Shown in pieces: positions 34,078 to 42,831 of a stretch of 64,000 nucleotides of DNA. The notes under the pieces were generated by a model. That model had not been told where the DNA came from. It ran no database searches and was given only the letters and a program-made list of their open reading frames with translations. How positions within the stretch are numbered: the stretch's first letter is position 1; every line of letters starts with the position of its first letter. This stretch comes from Bradyrhizobium nitroreducens (GTDB lineage Bacteria > Pseudomonadota > Alphaproteobacteria > Rhizobiales > Xanthobacteraceae), in assembly GCF_002776695.1 (NCBI RefSeq), contig NZ_LFJC01000003.1, forward strand, positions 6,491,974 to 6,555,973, read 5' to 3'. The position numbers were made by a program, and so were the translations under genes.

Positions 34078-35271
34078 TCAGCCGTGATACGCAAACAGCT
34101 CGATCGGATCGCTGAAGCCGCGCACCGCGTGCTGGCCGACACGCTCCAGCTCGAATTTCGGCTGCACCAGCTCGGCGAAGTCGCGTGACAGCAGCACTGG
34201 TCGTCCCAACTGCTTGGTCAGGGCCTCCAAGCGCGAGGCCATGTTGACGGCGGGGCCGATCACGGTGAAGTCGAGCCGGCTGCTCGATCCGATGTTGCCG
34301 TACATGACGTCGCCGACATGGACGCCGATGCCGTAGTTCAGCGGCGCGCGGCCCGTGCCGCTGTTGCGTTCGTTCAGCGCGGTCATGGCCTGGCGGGCCT
34401 CGGTCACGGCATGGAGCAGATCTGCGCAGGCGTCGGGATGTTGCAGCGGAAAGATCGCGAGCAGGCCGTCGCCGATGAACTTCAGGATCTCGCCGCCGTG
34501 CCGCGCGATCGGCTCCGACATCGCGTCGAAATAGTCGTTGAGCAGGTCGATGACGTCGTCGCGCGGCCAATTGTCGGAGATCTTGGTGAAATCCCGGAGG
34601 TCGCAGATCATGATCGCGGCGCGCACCGTCGTGCCGGTGCCGCGCCGGGTGGCGCCGGCCAGAATGAGCTCGCCGGCATGGGAGCCGACATAGGTCTCCA
34701 GCAGGGTGCGCGCCAGGCGGTTCTTGACGCGGATCTCGCTGACCAGCGCCAGCACCGGCAGGAGCTTCTTGAGGGCGGTGATATGCGAATCGTCGAAACC
34801 GCCGGGCCGGTCGGTGGCAAAGGTGACGACGTGCTGTTTGCCGAGCGTATGGTACAGCGGCCAGGCGACGTAGTCAGTCAGCCCGCCGGCCCGCATCTCG
34901 CCGTAGATGGCGTGCTTGCGGCCGAGCGAGGGATCTTGTTCCAGATTCTCGCGGAGCTCGGTGGCGCCCTCGATGATCTCGCTGGCGGGGCTGCCGATGT
35001 ATTCGGGCCGCTCGCGGACGTCGTAATCCACCCGCGCGATCTCCGCGCCCGTCATGCCCTCGGACCAGATCATCCGGGCCCCAAGCCATTGCGGATGATT
35101 GATCTGGACGTGAAGCGTCGCCCGCTTGAGCGGAATGCCCGCCTGCTGCAGACGGATGCACATCTGCGCGAAGATGTTGTCGATGAAGCGCTCGTCGCGC
35201 GTGCCGTTGGTCAGCCAGTCGATGACGCCGTCGGCTTGCGTGGGGGCATTGCTGGTCGTCGGCGTGGTCAT
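34078..35271 (-). CDS. Class III adenylate/guanylate cyclase, soluble
   Basis: The C-terminal catalytic domain has MICDLRDFTKIS (metal-binding Asp), ILKFIGDGLLAIFPL (second metal Asp) and FTVIGPAVNMASRLE with the transition-state Asn and Arg, so it looks active. The N-terminal 200 residues form a sensory region without membrane segments. The start at 35271 (MTTPTTSNAP) is chosen for its AAGGG box; 35334 would add 21 residues. It makes cAMP or cGMP; which of the two cannot be read confidently. Confidence 0.9.
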   Translation of the reverse strand: MTTPTTSNAPTQADGVIDWLTNGTRDERFIDNIFAQMCIRLQQAGIPLKRATLHVQINHPQWLGARMIWSEGMTGAEIARVDYDVRERPEYIGSPASEIIEGATELRENLEQDPSLGRKHAIYGEMRAGGLTDYVAWPLYHTLGKQHVVTFATDRPGGFDDSHITALKKLLPVLALVSEIRVKNRLARTLLETYVGSHAGELILAGATRRGTGTTVRAAIMICDLRDFTKISDNWPRDDVIDLLNDYFDAMSEPIARHGGEILKFIGDGLLAIFPLQHPDACADLLHAVTEARQAMTALNERNSGTGRAPLNYGIGVHVGDVMYGNIGSSSRLDFTVIGPAVNMASRLEALTKQLGRPVLLSRDFAELVQPKFELERVGQHAVRGFSDPIELFAYHG

Positions 35272-35374
35272 CGCTTGCCCTTCAGCGGCGGTTTGCATCG
35301 CAGCACATATCGTACTCCGGCCGGGCGCCGTCAACCTGGCCAGTTGCCCGGATTGTGCGCAGGGAGCGATCGCG

Positions 35375-35959
35375 CTAGCCGATCAGCCGGATCGAGCCCA
35401 GCACCGCCAGCCCCGACATCAACGCGAGTTGCGCGGCCGCGGTGAGCTCCACCTTCAGCGTGTCTTCGTGCGAAACTGAAAATTCCTCGCCATCGAGGCG
35501 GATGCGGCAACCGCCGCCCGCGGCATAAACCAGATGCGTGCCGGCGGCGAGCTGCCGGTCGGCCGGCGCTCGGAGTGCCAAGAGATCAATCTCCGCCGCC
35601 CCCCTCCGCGCCATCAGGTTGACGACCTCGACGGGACCCGCCTCGAGCTCGGTCACGATCTCGAGCTCGCCGGTGAAGCGCACGGTGGTGAACGGCTCCC
35701 GCTCGTCGAAGTCCTGCCCCGGCGCCCTCAGCACCAGCCCGCGCCCACTGACGACCATCTGCAGGCGGTCGATGCCCGGCATGTGAGAGAACGGCCCGGG
35801 CGCCACGATCGGCGTGCTCGCAAAGCGCCACAGCAGGCTATCCCAGCTCTTCTGCGGCGCGTCGGCCCGATGCGCGTCCGCGATATCGGTGAAGATGCCT
35901 CCGCCGTTCTTCCAGGGCGAGCGGGTGTAGTCCTCAGATCTGAGCAATGTTGCCTTCAT
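35375..35959 (-). CDS. HutD/Ves family protein
   Basis: The protein begins with the family hallmark SPWKNGGGIF and continues as a double-stranded beta-helix cupin (FSHMPGIDRLQMVVSGRGLVL). HutD-like proteins are linked to histidine utilisation, but no hut genes are nearby. The ATG at 35959 has GAGG upstream and overlaps the end of the hydrolase gene by 26 bases, so it is probably co-translated. Confidence 0.85.
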   Translation of the reverse strand: MKATLLRSEDYTRSPWKNGGGIFTDIADAHRADAPQKSWDSLLWRFASTPIVAPGPFSHMPGIDRLQMVVSGRGLVLRAPGQDFDEREPFTTVRFTGELEIVTELEAGPVEVVNLMARRGAAEIDLLALRAPADRQLAAGTHLVYAAGGGCRIRLDGEEFSVSHEDTLKVELTAAAQLALMSGLAVLGSIRLIG

Positions 35960-36887
35960 GGCGATCCTCGATGCGATGGTGCAACGGAGCGCGTTCGCGC
36001 GCATTCAAGAACGGCTCGGCCTCCTTGCGCACCAGGTCCAGATGCGTGAACAGCGCGACGTGGCCGCCGTCGGGGGGCGCCAGCAGCTTCGCGTGCGGAA
36101 TGGCCCGGCAGACGTTCTCGGCATGCAGGAACGGCACGACATTGTCGGCGCGGCCGTGCACGACGAGCGTCGGCGCCGAGATCAACCCGGCGGGCAACTG
36201 TCCCAGCGCGGCAAACTGCGCAATGTCGTTGACGGTCCCCGGCAGCCGCTTGGGCAGACGGTCGAACACACCAAATTGCAAGGTGCGAAGGAACGGACCG
36301 GCCTCCGGATGGCGGAGGGTCCGATCGCGCATCGCGTCATCGGGAATCGCGCGGCGCGCACCGGCTTGCGGATTCCGTTCAGCCTGCCATTTCAAAGCGC
36401 GGGGCAAGCCGGGAAGGCGCGCGAGGTGGCCCATCATGCGCAGACGCGCGGCGATCTCCGGTGGCGTCTGCAGGCGTCCCGTGCAGGCCGAGACCAGCAC
36501 GAGCGCGCGGCAGCGCGTGGGATGCCGCGCGGCGAATTGCAGCGCCGAGGGACCGCCGGCCGAGACCGCAACGATGACCGCGGTCGAAATTTCGAGCGCG
36601 TCGAGTAGCGCCAGATAGACATCAGCCTGCTCGTCGGGCGATGCGCCAAGCGCGAGACGCGAGCCGAGATAGCCCGGGCGCGACACGGCCACCACCTGCT
36701 TGTCTCCAAGCGTCGTGGCGAGGGCGCGCGCCAGCAGCCACGACTGATCATGGCCGCCCATGCCACCGTGGATGGCGAGGATGGCGGGCCCCTCGCCCGC
36801 GATCGCGCACTGGACCATCCCGCGGGAGGTCTGCACCGAGACCGGCGAAGGTCCGGCGAGCGGCAATGCGTCCGGATTTGCGCTCAT
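35934..36887 (-). CDS. Alpha/beta hydrolase
   Basis: The 317-residue protein has the oxyanion segment ILAIHGGMGGHDQSW, the nucleophile elbow VAVSAGGPSAL (first Gly of G-x-S-x-G replaced by Ala), the acid Asp in HGRADNVVP and the His in DGGHVALF. The catalytic triad therefore looks complete. The substrate is unknown. The ATG at 36887 overlaps the stop of the upstream DUF2087 gene by four bases. Confidence 0.87.
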   Translation of the reverse strand: MSANPDALPLAGPSPVSVQTSRGMVQCAIAGEGPAILAIHGGMGGHDQSWLLARALATTLGDKQVVAVSRPGYLGSRLALGASPDEQADVYLALLDALEISTAVIVAVSAGGPSALQFAARHPTRCRALVLVSACTGRLQTPPEIAARLRMMGHLARLPGLPRALKWQAERNPQAGARRAIPDDAMRDRTLRHPEAGPFLRTLQFGVFDRLPKRLPGTVNDIAQFAALGQLPAGLISAPTLVVHGRADNVVPFLHAENVCRAIPHAKLLAPPDGGHVALFTHLDLVRKEAEPFLNARERAPLHHRIEDRHEGNIAQI

Positions 36888-37453
36888 GTCACAGCCTCCG
36901 GTCGTCGTCGGAGCGCGCCGGTCTTGAGATGCCGCAGAAGCGCAGCCGCCTCCAACGGCGGCCGACGCTCGATCCTGCGATACGCGCGTCCATCGGCCGT
37001 GCGGGAGACCAGGCCGTGATCGCATAGCGCACGGCGGAGCAAGGCATCGTCGGCAAAGGCGTGCCGACTGTTCAACAGCGTCTTGACTTCCGGCTCGGCC
37101 AGACTGCACCGCGGCGGGAAGCCGGCCCACAACACCCAGAGGCTCAGCTGCTGCAGATTGTGGCGGGCAGGCCAGCGCAGCAGCCTGCCGTGCTCGTCGA
37201 AATGGCGCGCCGCGCGTTGCACGCGTTTCAGATCGACCGTCTCTCTTTGAACAGCCGGCGCGCCGCGGTCAGCGGACGTGCACGCCGCACCTGCGCGGAA
37301 ATGCTGATAATTCCTGTGTCCCGTCGCACGCGCAAGAATATTGAGCAGCTCGACGTGCCCCGGCGGCGAGGTTCGCTGCAGCAGCTGAGCGCGTACGGAT
37401 TTCGCGAGCGCGGAGATGTCGCCCGCAACGAAGGCAATGGGAGTTCTGGCCAT
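36884..37453 (-). CDS. DUF2087 domain protein, probable regulator
   Basis: The C-terminal half fits DUF2087 (FDEHGRLLRWPARHNLQQLSLWVLW, EVKTLLNSRHAFADDALLRRAL, GRAYRRI), a small DNA-binding-like domain often attached to ArsR or other regulators. The N-terminus contains a helical GHVELLNILARATGHRNYQHF segment. The ATG at 37453 has GAGG 7 bases upstream. It heads the three-gene run DUF2087-hydrolase-HutD. Confidence 0.82.
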   Translation of the reverse strand: MARTPIAFVAGDISALAKSVRAQLLQRTSPPGHVELLNILARATGHRNYQHFRAGAACTSADRGAPAVQRETVDLKRVQRAARHFDEHGRLLRWPARHNLQQLSLWVLWAGFPPRCSLAEPEVKTLLNSRHAFADDALLRRALCDHGLVSRTADGRAYRRIERRPPLEAAALLRHLKTGALRRRPEAVT

Positions 37454-37695
37454 GACCAATCCTCTATGCGCCGATCCGGATAGGATTGTCGGAAGTCACC
37501 GGCTTACGACGCGGCACGAGGTTTGGTGTCGGTTCGATTGAGCCTTGCAGGTTTAGCTTCCCTCGCGGGACGGTGACGCCATGGGTGAACTGCAGACCCA
37601 TGAAAATTCCTACTATAGACGCTCGTCTGGCTCAAGCCTGATGTGCGATACGGACGTCGTGATTGGAGTGCCGGATGTCCTGGGCTCCAATGCCG

Positions 37696-39792
37696 CTATT
37701 TCGAAGCCAAGGCCGCCACGGGTCGCCAGGCCGCGTCGGGCGAGGCTGCTGCAAGTTGCCGGCAGCGGTCGCGCATCAGCTCGGCGGGACGATCATGGCC
37801 GCGCCGTTTCAGCACCGCATCGAAATCGGCCAGCGCATCGGCGAACCGCCGCGCGCGATAGGCGGCAAGGCCGCGCTCGTAATCGGCGATCCAGCCGATC
37901 GTCTCGCCGTCGATGATGCCCTCGCCCGTCATCCCGATCAGCTCGTAGACGGACAGCCCCTCCTCCCGTCCGTAGACCGCGATGCTATCGATCTCGCGCG
38001 TAATGACGGCGCCGCGTGCCAGGCGTTCGGTGGTCTCGCCGATCAGGATCTGCGTGCCATAGGATTTGTTGGCACCTTCGAGCCGGCTGGCGACGTTCAC
38101 GGCATCGCCGATCACGGTGTAGTTCAGCCGCAGCTCCGAGCCGATATTGCCGACCAGCATGCGGCCAGAATTGATGCCGATCCGGATCTGCAGCGGCTGG
38201 CCGAGATCGTCGACCAGGCCGGACTCTTCCACCGCCTTGCGGCAAGCCAGCGCGGCGCGGCAGCACCTCGCGGCGTGATCGTCCTGCGGCTGCGGCGCGC
38301 CCCAGAACGCCATGACGGCATCGCCGATGAACTTGTCGATGGTGCCGCCATTGGCGACGATGATCTCCGAGGTGACGTCGAGATAGCGCGAGAGCAGCGG
38401 CACGACGCGATCACCAAGCCGCTCGGACAGGCCGGTGAAACCGGCAATGTCGATGAACATCACGCTGAGCTGCTGGATGCTGCCGCCGGGCCTTGCCTCG
38501 ACGCCCTGGCGCAGCAGGCCACGGACCAGATCGGCCGGGATGAATTTGCGGAACGCGGACAGGCCGGACGCCATCTCGGCAATCGCGCCCGACAGGCTCG
38601 CGATCTCCTTGAGCCGCGAGGGGTGGCGGCGGACCTGCTCCAGCGCGAAGGCCTCGACATGACGAAGCTCGCCGACCACGCGCGACAGCGGCGCGGCGAT
38701 GACGGACCGCGCCAGCATCGCGGAAGCCAGCGCGGCGAGCACCGCGCCGACGGCGAGGCCGAGGATCAGGCGCTGCAGCGTCGTTTCGACCGGCCCGAGA
38801 AATTCGGCCTCGGGGATCACGGTGGCGAGCGACCAGCCGGGAAACGGCAGCGGAGTCAACGCAACCTCATACGCCGCGCCGCCCGAGGTGAGCCGGCTTC
38901 GCCAGGCCTCCTTGCGGCCGACCTCGCCCGCTCTGTCGAGCGCTGCGCGCGCCAATGGAAGAAGCGTGATATCGCCGCGCGCGGGGTGGAGCTCGTCGGC
39001 CTCCTTGTCCGGCGCGGCGACGAGCTCGCCGCTGCCATCGACGATGAAGGCGGTCCCCGTGCGCCCGACCTCGAGCTGCGACAGGAAGCGCGCCAGCCTG
39101 GTATATTCGATGATGACGGCCAGAACGCCTTGCCGCTCCTGATAGACGTCGATCGGCCCCGCGAAGGCGATCGAGGGCCGCTCGCCGGTGGCATGATCCA
39201 TCACCCTGAACCATTGCGGGTCGTCCGCGCTGAGCCCGGCCTTGAACCAGGCCTGATCGGCGACACGGAACGCAGTCGGCTCGAAGCGGCGATTGGCGAA
39301 TTCGATGTCGCCGGGCACCACGTCATATTCATCCACGCGGCGCTCGCCTGGGTGATCCGTCAGCGAGATCTCCATCATCTCCAGGCGACGATCGCCGAGC
39401 TTGTGCGCGGCGAAGAAGGAGCCGTCGGGCCAGCCGAAGGCGACCCAGGAGATCGTCGCCTGCGACTGCAATTGCGACAGAAACACGAACTCGCGCTTGT
39501 CGGCCTCGCGGGTGTCGAGCACGTTCTGCAGAAACAGCGTGCGGATCGCGGTGTGCGCGGCACGCGCCTCGTCGACGATGGCCGAGACCTCCTTGCGCAC
39601 CGCCGCCACGATCTGCTCGTTGATGGTCGAGGCGAGTTGGCGGCTGGTCGCCTCCGCCGTGCGCCACCAGAGCAGGCTGGAGAGCCCGGCCGTCAGCAGG
39701 ATCGCCGCCAGGACCAGCGCCGACACCGCGAGGCGGATGCTGACCGTCATCCTCGCGATCGCCTGCAGCCGCCGTTCGGGATCAACCTTCAT
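37696..39792 (-). CDS. Membrane-bound class III adenylate cyclase with extracytoplasmic sensor and HAMP-like linker
   Basis: An N-terminal membrane segment (LAVSALVLAAILLTAGLSS) is followed by a cache-like extracytoplasmic domain of about 270 residues, a second membrane segment (LILGLAVGAVLAALASAML), a HAMP-like stretch and a cyclase domain with MFIDIAGFTGLS, IDKFIGDAVMAFWGAP and LNYTVIGDAVNVASRLE. All main catalytic residues are present. The start at 39792 (MKVDPERRL) is preferred for its AAGG box; 39831 is possible. It would make cAMP in response to a periplasmic ligand. Confidence 0.9.
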   Translation of the reverse strand: MKVDPERRLQAIARMTVSIRLAVSALVLAAILLTAGLSSLLWWRTAEATSRQLASTINEQIVAAVRKEVSAIVDEARAAHTAIRTLFLQNVLDTREADKREFVFLSQLQSQATISWVAFGWPDGSFFAAHKLGDRRLEMMEISLTDHPGERRVDEYDVVPGDIEFANRRFEPTAFRVADQAWFKAGLSADDPQWFRVMDHATGERPSIAFAGPIDVYQERQGVLAVIIEYTRLARFLSQLEVGRTGTAFIVDGSGELVAAPDKEADELHPARGDITLLPLARAALDRAGEVGRKEAWRSRLTSGGAAYEVALTPLPFPGWSLATVIPEAEFLGPVETTLQRLILGLAVGAVLAALASAMLARSVIAAPLSRVVGELRHVEAFALEQVRRHPSRLKEIASLSGAIAEMASGLSAFRKFIPADLVRGLLRQGVEARPGGSIQQLSVMFIDIAGFTGLSERLGDRVVPLLSRYLDVTSEIIVANGGTIDKFIGDAVMAFWGAPQPQDDHAARCCRAALACRKAVEESGLVDDLGQPLQIRIGINSGRMLVGNIGSELRLNYTVIGDAVNVASRLEGANKSYGTQILIGETTERLARGAVITREIDSIAVYGREEGLSVYELIGMTGEGIIDGETIGWIADYERGLAAYRARRFADALADFDAVLKRRGHDRPAELMRDRCRQLAAASPDAAWRPVAALASK

Positions 39793-40023
39793 CGCTGCCT
39801 TCGCCTGCCGGTCCGCTGGAGCCACTGACATTGCTCTACGCCGCGGACGCTCGCCCGTTACATCTGGCCGGAAACGGGCCCGCGCCGCCAATGCCCGGTG
39901 GCTACCGTCTCGATAGACCCTAGGCATTGGCCTTGAGCGGACGCCTGGCCGCAAATACCAGCCCAAGCGCACCGGCGGTGCGCCCGATCCAATCGGTCTC
40001 ACGGGTTCGTGAGCGGCCCTTCA

Positions 40024-40049
40024 GTAACGCGGGCTGCCTGCGCATCGAA
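40024..40049 (+). promoter_or_regulatory. Candidate ECF sigma-F-type promoter (GTAACG-N16-CGAA)
   Basis: GTAACG at 40024-40029 and CGAA at 40046-40049 are separated by exactly 16 bases. From memory, the Caulobacter sigma-F consensus is GTAACC-N16-CGAA and controls its DUF692/DUF2063 operon under heavy-metal stress. The site lies about 57 bases before the bufA start, in the right orientation. No sigF gene is in the window. Confidence 0.6.
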
Positions 40050-40105
40050 GGAGACCATGCGCGCATCGCCGGCCAGGGGATGCCATCTCGAACAGGAGAA
40101 TATCG

Positions 40106-40411
40106 ATGTCTGCCAAACATGCCGTCACCTCGCTCGTCCTCGCCGGCGCGGTATCGACTGCGCTCGCGACCCTCGCCGCCGCCGGCCCGCTGACCAAGGC
40201 CGAGGGCGAGGCTGCAATGGCCGCCAAGAAGGAGAAGTGCTTCGGCGTCGCGCTGAAGGGCCAGAACGATTGCGCGGCGGGACCGGGCACGACCTGCCAG
40301 GGCACCTCGACCGTCGACTTCCAGGGCAACGCCTGGAAATTCGTGCAGGGCGGCACCTGCACCAGCATCGAGCTGCCGAACGGCAAGAAGGGTTCGCTCA
40401 AGCCGGTCTGA
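40106..40411 (+). CDS. bufA: Bufferin precursor, DUF2282 family
   Basis: This 101-residue secreted precursor has a signal peptide (residues 1-26) and four conserved cysteines: C45, C56, C64 and C85. The NDCAAGPGTTCQGTSTVDFQGN segment is the DUF2282 hallmark. In the bufferin system such precursors are modified by an MNIO enzyme into copper-binding, thiooxazole-containing peptides that protect the periplasm from copper. AGGAG lies upstream of the ATG, and a sigma-F-like promoter further upstream. It heads the buf operon. Confidence 0.88.
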   Translation: MSAKHAVTSLVLAGAVSTALATLAAAGPLTKAEGEAAMAAKKEKCFGVALKGQNDCAAGPGTTCQGTSTVDFQGNAWKFVQGGTCTSIELPNGKKGSLKPV

Positions 40412-40454
40412 CGGACGGCGCGACGCCGCCAGCAAGCACGAACGGAGCAGCACG

Positions 40455-41372
40455 ATGAGCACGGTGATCCAGCCGACCCGACCCGCAGCCATGCCGCTTC
40501 GCTTCGCAATGCCGATCGGGGGCGTCGCCGGGACGAGCTTCAAGCCGGAGCATCTGGCTGATATCCTCGAGGCAGGACCTCGGCGTGGCTTCTTCGAGGT
40601 CCACGCCGAGAACTACATGGGCGATGGCGGCCCGCCGCATCGCGCCCTGGAAGCGATCCGCCGCGACCATCCGCTGTCCCTGCACGGCGTCTGCATGTCG
40701 ATTGGCGGCCCCCGGCCGCTCGACAAGGCCCATCTGGCACGCTTCCGCAGTCTCGTCGCGCGCTACCAGCCGGCGCTGGTGTCCGAGCATCTGGCCTGGT
40801 CCACGCATGAAACCAGCTTCTTCAACGATCTGTTGCCCCTGCCCTACACCGAAGCGACGCTGGCTTGCGTCTGCGACCACATCGACCAGGTGCAGGAGGC
40901 GATCCGCCGGCCGCTGCTGCTGGAAAACCCGTCGACCTATGTCGCCTTCCGCGACTCCGCGATGCGCGAGACCGAGTTCATCCGCGCGGTTACCGAGCGC
41001 ACCGGCTGCGGACTGCTGCTCGACGTCAACAATGTGTTCGTCTCCGCGACCAATCACGGCTACTCGGCGCTCGACTATCTCGCCGACTTCCCGCTGTCGC
41101 GCGTCCAGGAAATCCATCTTGCCGGCCATGCCGAGCAGGCCGACGACGAAGGCGACCTGCTGCTGATCGACAGTCATGACGGTCCGGTCGCCGACGCCGT
41201 CTGGAAGCTCTACGAGATCGTCATCCAGCGCCGCGGCGCGGTGCCGACGCTGATCGAATGGGACAGCAAGATTCCGGACTGGCCGGTGCTGCAAGCGGAG
41301 GCTGCTGCCGCACAGGCGATCCTCGACCGTGATCAGGCCGCTGTGTTTGCGGGAGAGCGTCATGCTGCCTGA
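40455..41372 (+). CDS. bufB: DUF692 multinuclear non-heme iron oxidase (MNIO)
   Basis: The 305-residue TIM-barrel enzyme shows DUF692 motifs: GVAGTSFKPEHLADIL, FFEVHAENYMG, LSLHGVCMSIGG, VSEHLAW, LLENPSTYV and EIHLAGHAE. These supply the His, Glu and Asp ligands of the iron cluster. It is expected to convert BufA cysteines into heterocycles together with the DUF2063 partner. It lies 43 bases after bufA and overlaps bufC by 11 bases. Confidence 0.9.
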   Translation: MSTVIQPTRPAAMPLRFAMPIGGVAGTSFKPEHLADILEAGPRRGFFEVHAENYMGDGGPPHRALEAIRRDHPLSLHGVCMSIGGPRPLDKAHLARFRSLVARYQPALVSEHLAWSTHETSFFNDLLPLPYTEATLACVCDHIDQVQEAIRRPLLLENPSTYVAFRDSAMRETEFIRAVTERTGCGLLLDVNNVFVSATNHGYSALDYLADFPLSRVQEIHLAGHAEQADDEGDLLLIDSHDGPVADAVWKLYEIVIQRRGAVPTLIEWDSKIPDWPVLQAEAAAAQAILDRDQAAVFAGERHAA

Positions 41373-42144
41373 ACCCAGCCTGCCCTTTGCCGCTGCCTTC
41401 GCGCCGGCGCTGCTGGATCCCGCGCGCAGCACGCCTTCGGTCGTGACCGGCCCGAACGGCAAGGCCGCCGGCCGCCGTTACGACGTCTACCGCAACAACG
41501 TCACGGTCAGCCTGATCGACGCCCTGGCTGCGGTCTATCCGGCGGTGCAGCGCATCACCGGACCTGAGTTCTTCCGCGCCATGGCGCGCTTCCATGTTCG
41601 CAGCCATCCGCCGACCTCGCCGCTGCTGTTCGAATATGGCCGCGATTTTCCGGCGTTCATCGAAGCTTATGAGCATGCGCAGGATATGCCCTGGCTAGCC
41701 GATGTCGCGCGTATCGAACGGGCCTGGCTTGATGCCTATCACGCCGCCGATGCCGCGCCATTGTCGCCGGCCCGGCTCTCGGCGGTGACGCCCGATCACC
41801 TGGCCGATCTGGTGTTCGTTCCACATCCGGCCGCGCGATGCCTGCGCTCGCAATATGCGGCCGTGACGATCTTTGCCGCCAACCGCGATGGCGCACCGCT
41901 CCCGCGCATCGATGCCTCGACGCCGGAGGATGCGCTGATCACGCGACCCGCATTCGACGTCACCGTGCACCGCCTTCCGCCCGGCGGCGCGGTGTTTGCC
42001 GATGGTCTGATTTCGGGCCTGTCGCTCGGCGAGGCCGCGGCGTCGGCGCTGGACGCGGCAGCTGGATTCGACATTGCCGCAAATATCGCCGGGTTGATCG
42101 AAGCCGGCACCTTCATCTCGCTCGCCTGCGGAGACCCCTCATGA
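41362..42144 (+). CDS. bufC: DUF2063 bufferin maturation partner
   Basis: The 260-residue protein has the DUF2063 N-terminal putative DNA-binding-like region (RRYDVYRNNVTVSLIDALAAVYPAVQRITGPEFFRAMARFHV), which in MNIO systems acts as the precursor-recognition partner of the oxidase. The ATG at 41362 lies inside the end of bufB with GGGAG upstream. Its stop overlaps the next start by four bases, showing tight translational coupling. Confidence 0.88.
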   Translation: MLPEPSLPFAAAFAPALLDPARSTPSVVTGPNGKAAGRRYDVYRNNVTVSLIDALAAVYPAVQRITGPEFFRAMARFHVRSHPPTSPLLFEYGRDFPAFIEAYEHAQDMPWLADVARIERAWLDAYHAADAAPLSPARLSAVTPDHLADLVFVPHPAARCLRSQYAAVTIFAANRDGAPLPRIDASTPEDALITRPAFDVTVHRLPPGGAVFADGLISGLSLGEAAASALDAAAGFDIAANIAGLIEAGTFISLACGDPS

Positions 42145-42650
42145 TCACGGACCAACACATGACCACCGACAGCAGCCTGCCGTCGCCCTGGTTGCTCGTC
42201 GACCGGGCCAATCGTCTGGTTCAGATTCTCGCCACGCCTTCGCTGGTCCAGCTCGTGCTGCGCCTCGCGCTGGCCGTGCCGTTCTGGCGATCCGGCATGC
42301 TCAAATGGGGCGGCTTCCTGAAGCTGAACGACACCGCCGTGACGCTGTTCAGCGACGAGTTCATGCTGCATCTGCCGGGCGGCCCCTATCACTTTCCGGC
42401 GCCGGCGGTGATGGCGTTCCTGTCGGGCTGCGGCGAGATCATGTTTCCGATCCTGCTTGTGCTGGGGCTCGGCACAAGGTTCGCAGGGCTCGGACTTCTG
42501 TTCATGACCATCGTCGTCGAGCTCACGGTGCCCGACGGCTGGCCGATCCACCTCACCTGGGCGGCGATGGCCCTCGGCATCATGGCTTACGGGCCCGGGA
42601 ACATCTCGCTCGACCACCTCATCTGTCGCGCCCGATCGCACGCGCGATAG
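42141..42650 (+). CDS. DoxX-family membrane protein of the buf operon
   Basis: The 169-residue protein has four membrane segments and the DoxX pattern: RLALAVPFWRSGMLKWGGF at the start of the core, then FPAPAVMAFLSGCGEIMFPILLVLGLGTRFAGLGLLFMT. DoxX-like proteins close many bufferin operons and may act as membrane redox partners. Its start overlaps bufC (ATGA). Some authors call it bufD; I leave the symbol empty as I am less certain. Confidence 0.87.
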   Translation: MITDQHMTTDSSLPSPWLLVDRANRLVQILATPSLVQLVLRLALAVPFWRSGMLKWGGFLKLNDTAVTLFSDEFMLHLPGGPYHFPAPAVMAFLSGCGEIMFPILLVLGLGTRFAGLGLLFMTIVVELTVPDGWPIHLTWAAMALGIMAYGPGNISLDHLICRARSHAR

Positions 42651-42679
42651 ACACCCGATTTTTGTGTCCACAAGCACTC

Positions 42680-42801
42680 CGTCATCCTGAGGTGCGCGCC
42701 CTTGCGCGCCTCGAAGGATGGGCCGCGGGCGCCTGTAGCCCATCCTTCGAGGCTCACCTTGCGATGCGAATGCATCGCAAGGTGAGCACCTCAGGATGAC
42801 G
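42680..42801. repeat. Bradyrhizobium interspersed palindrome (CGTCATCCTGAGGTG ... CACCTCAGGATGACG)
   Basis: Outer 15-base arms are exact inverted repeats; inside are further inverted blocks (CTTCGAAGGATGGG-like and TTGCGATGCGAATGCATCGCAA). This is the long form of the element. It lies between the convergent buf operon and the SDR gene and could form a strong bidirectional terminator. Confidence 0.75.
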
Positions 42802-42831
42802 TCAGTGGGTGTGTTGACGTCGCTAGGCCTC

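Noticed and set aside
37663..39828. Long plus-strand frame opposite the membrane cyclase
   Set aside because: It shows no domain and begins within an unrelated intergenic region; the cyclase on the minus strand is unmistakable.
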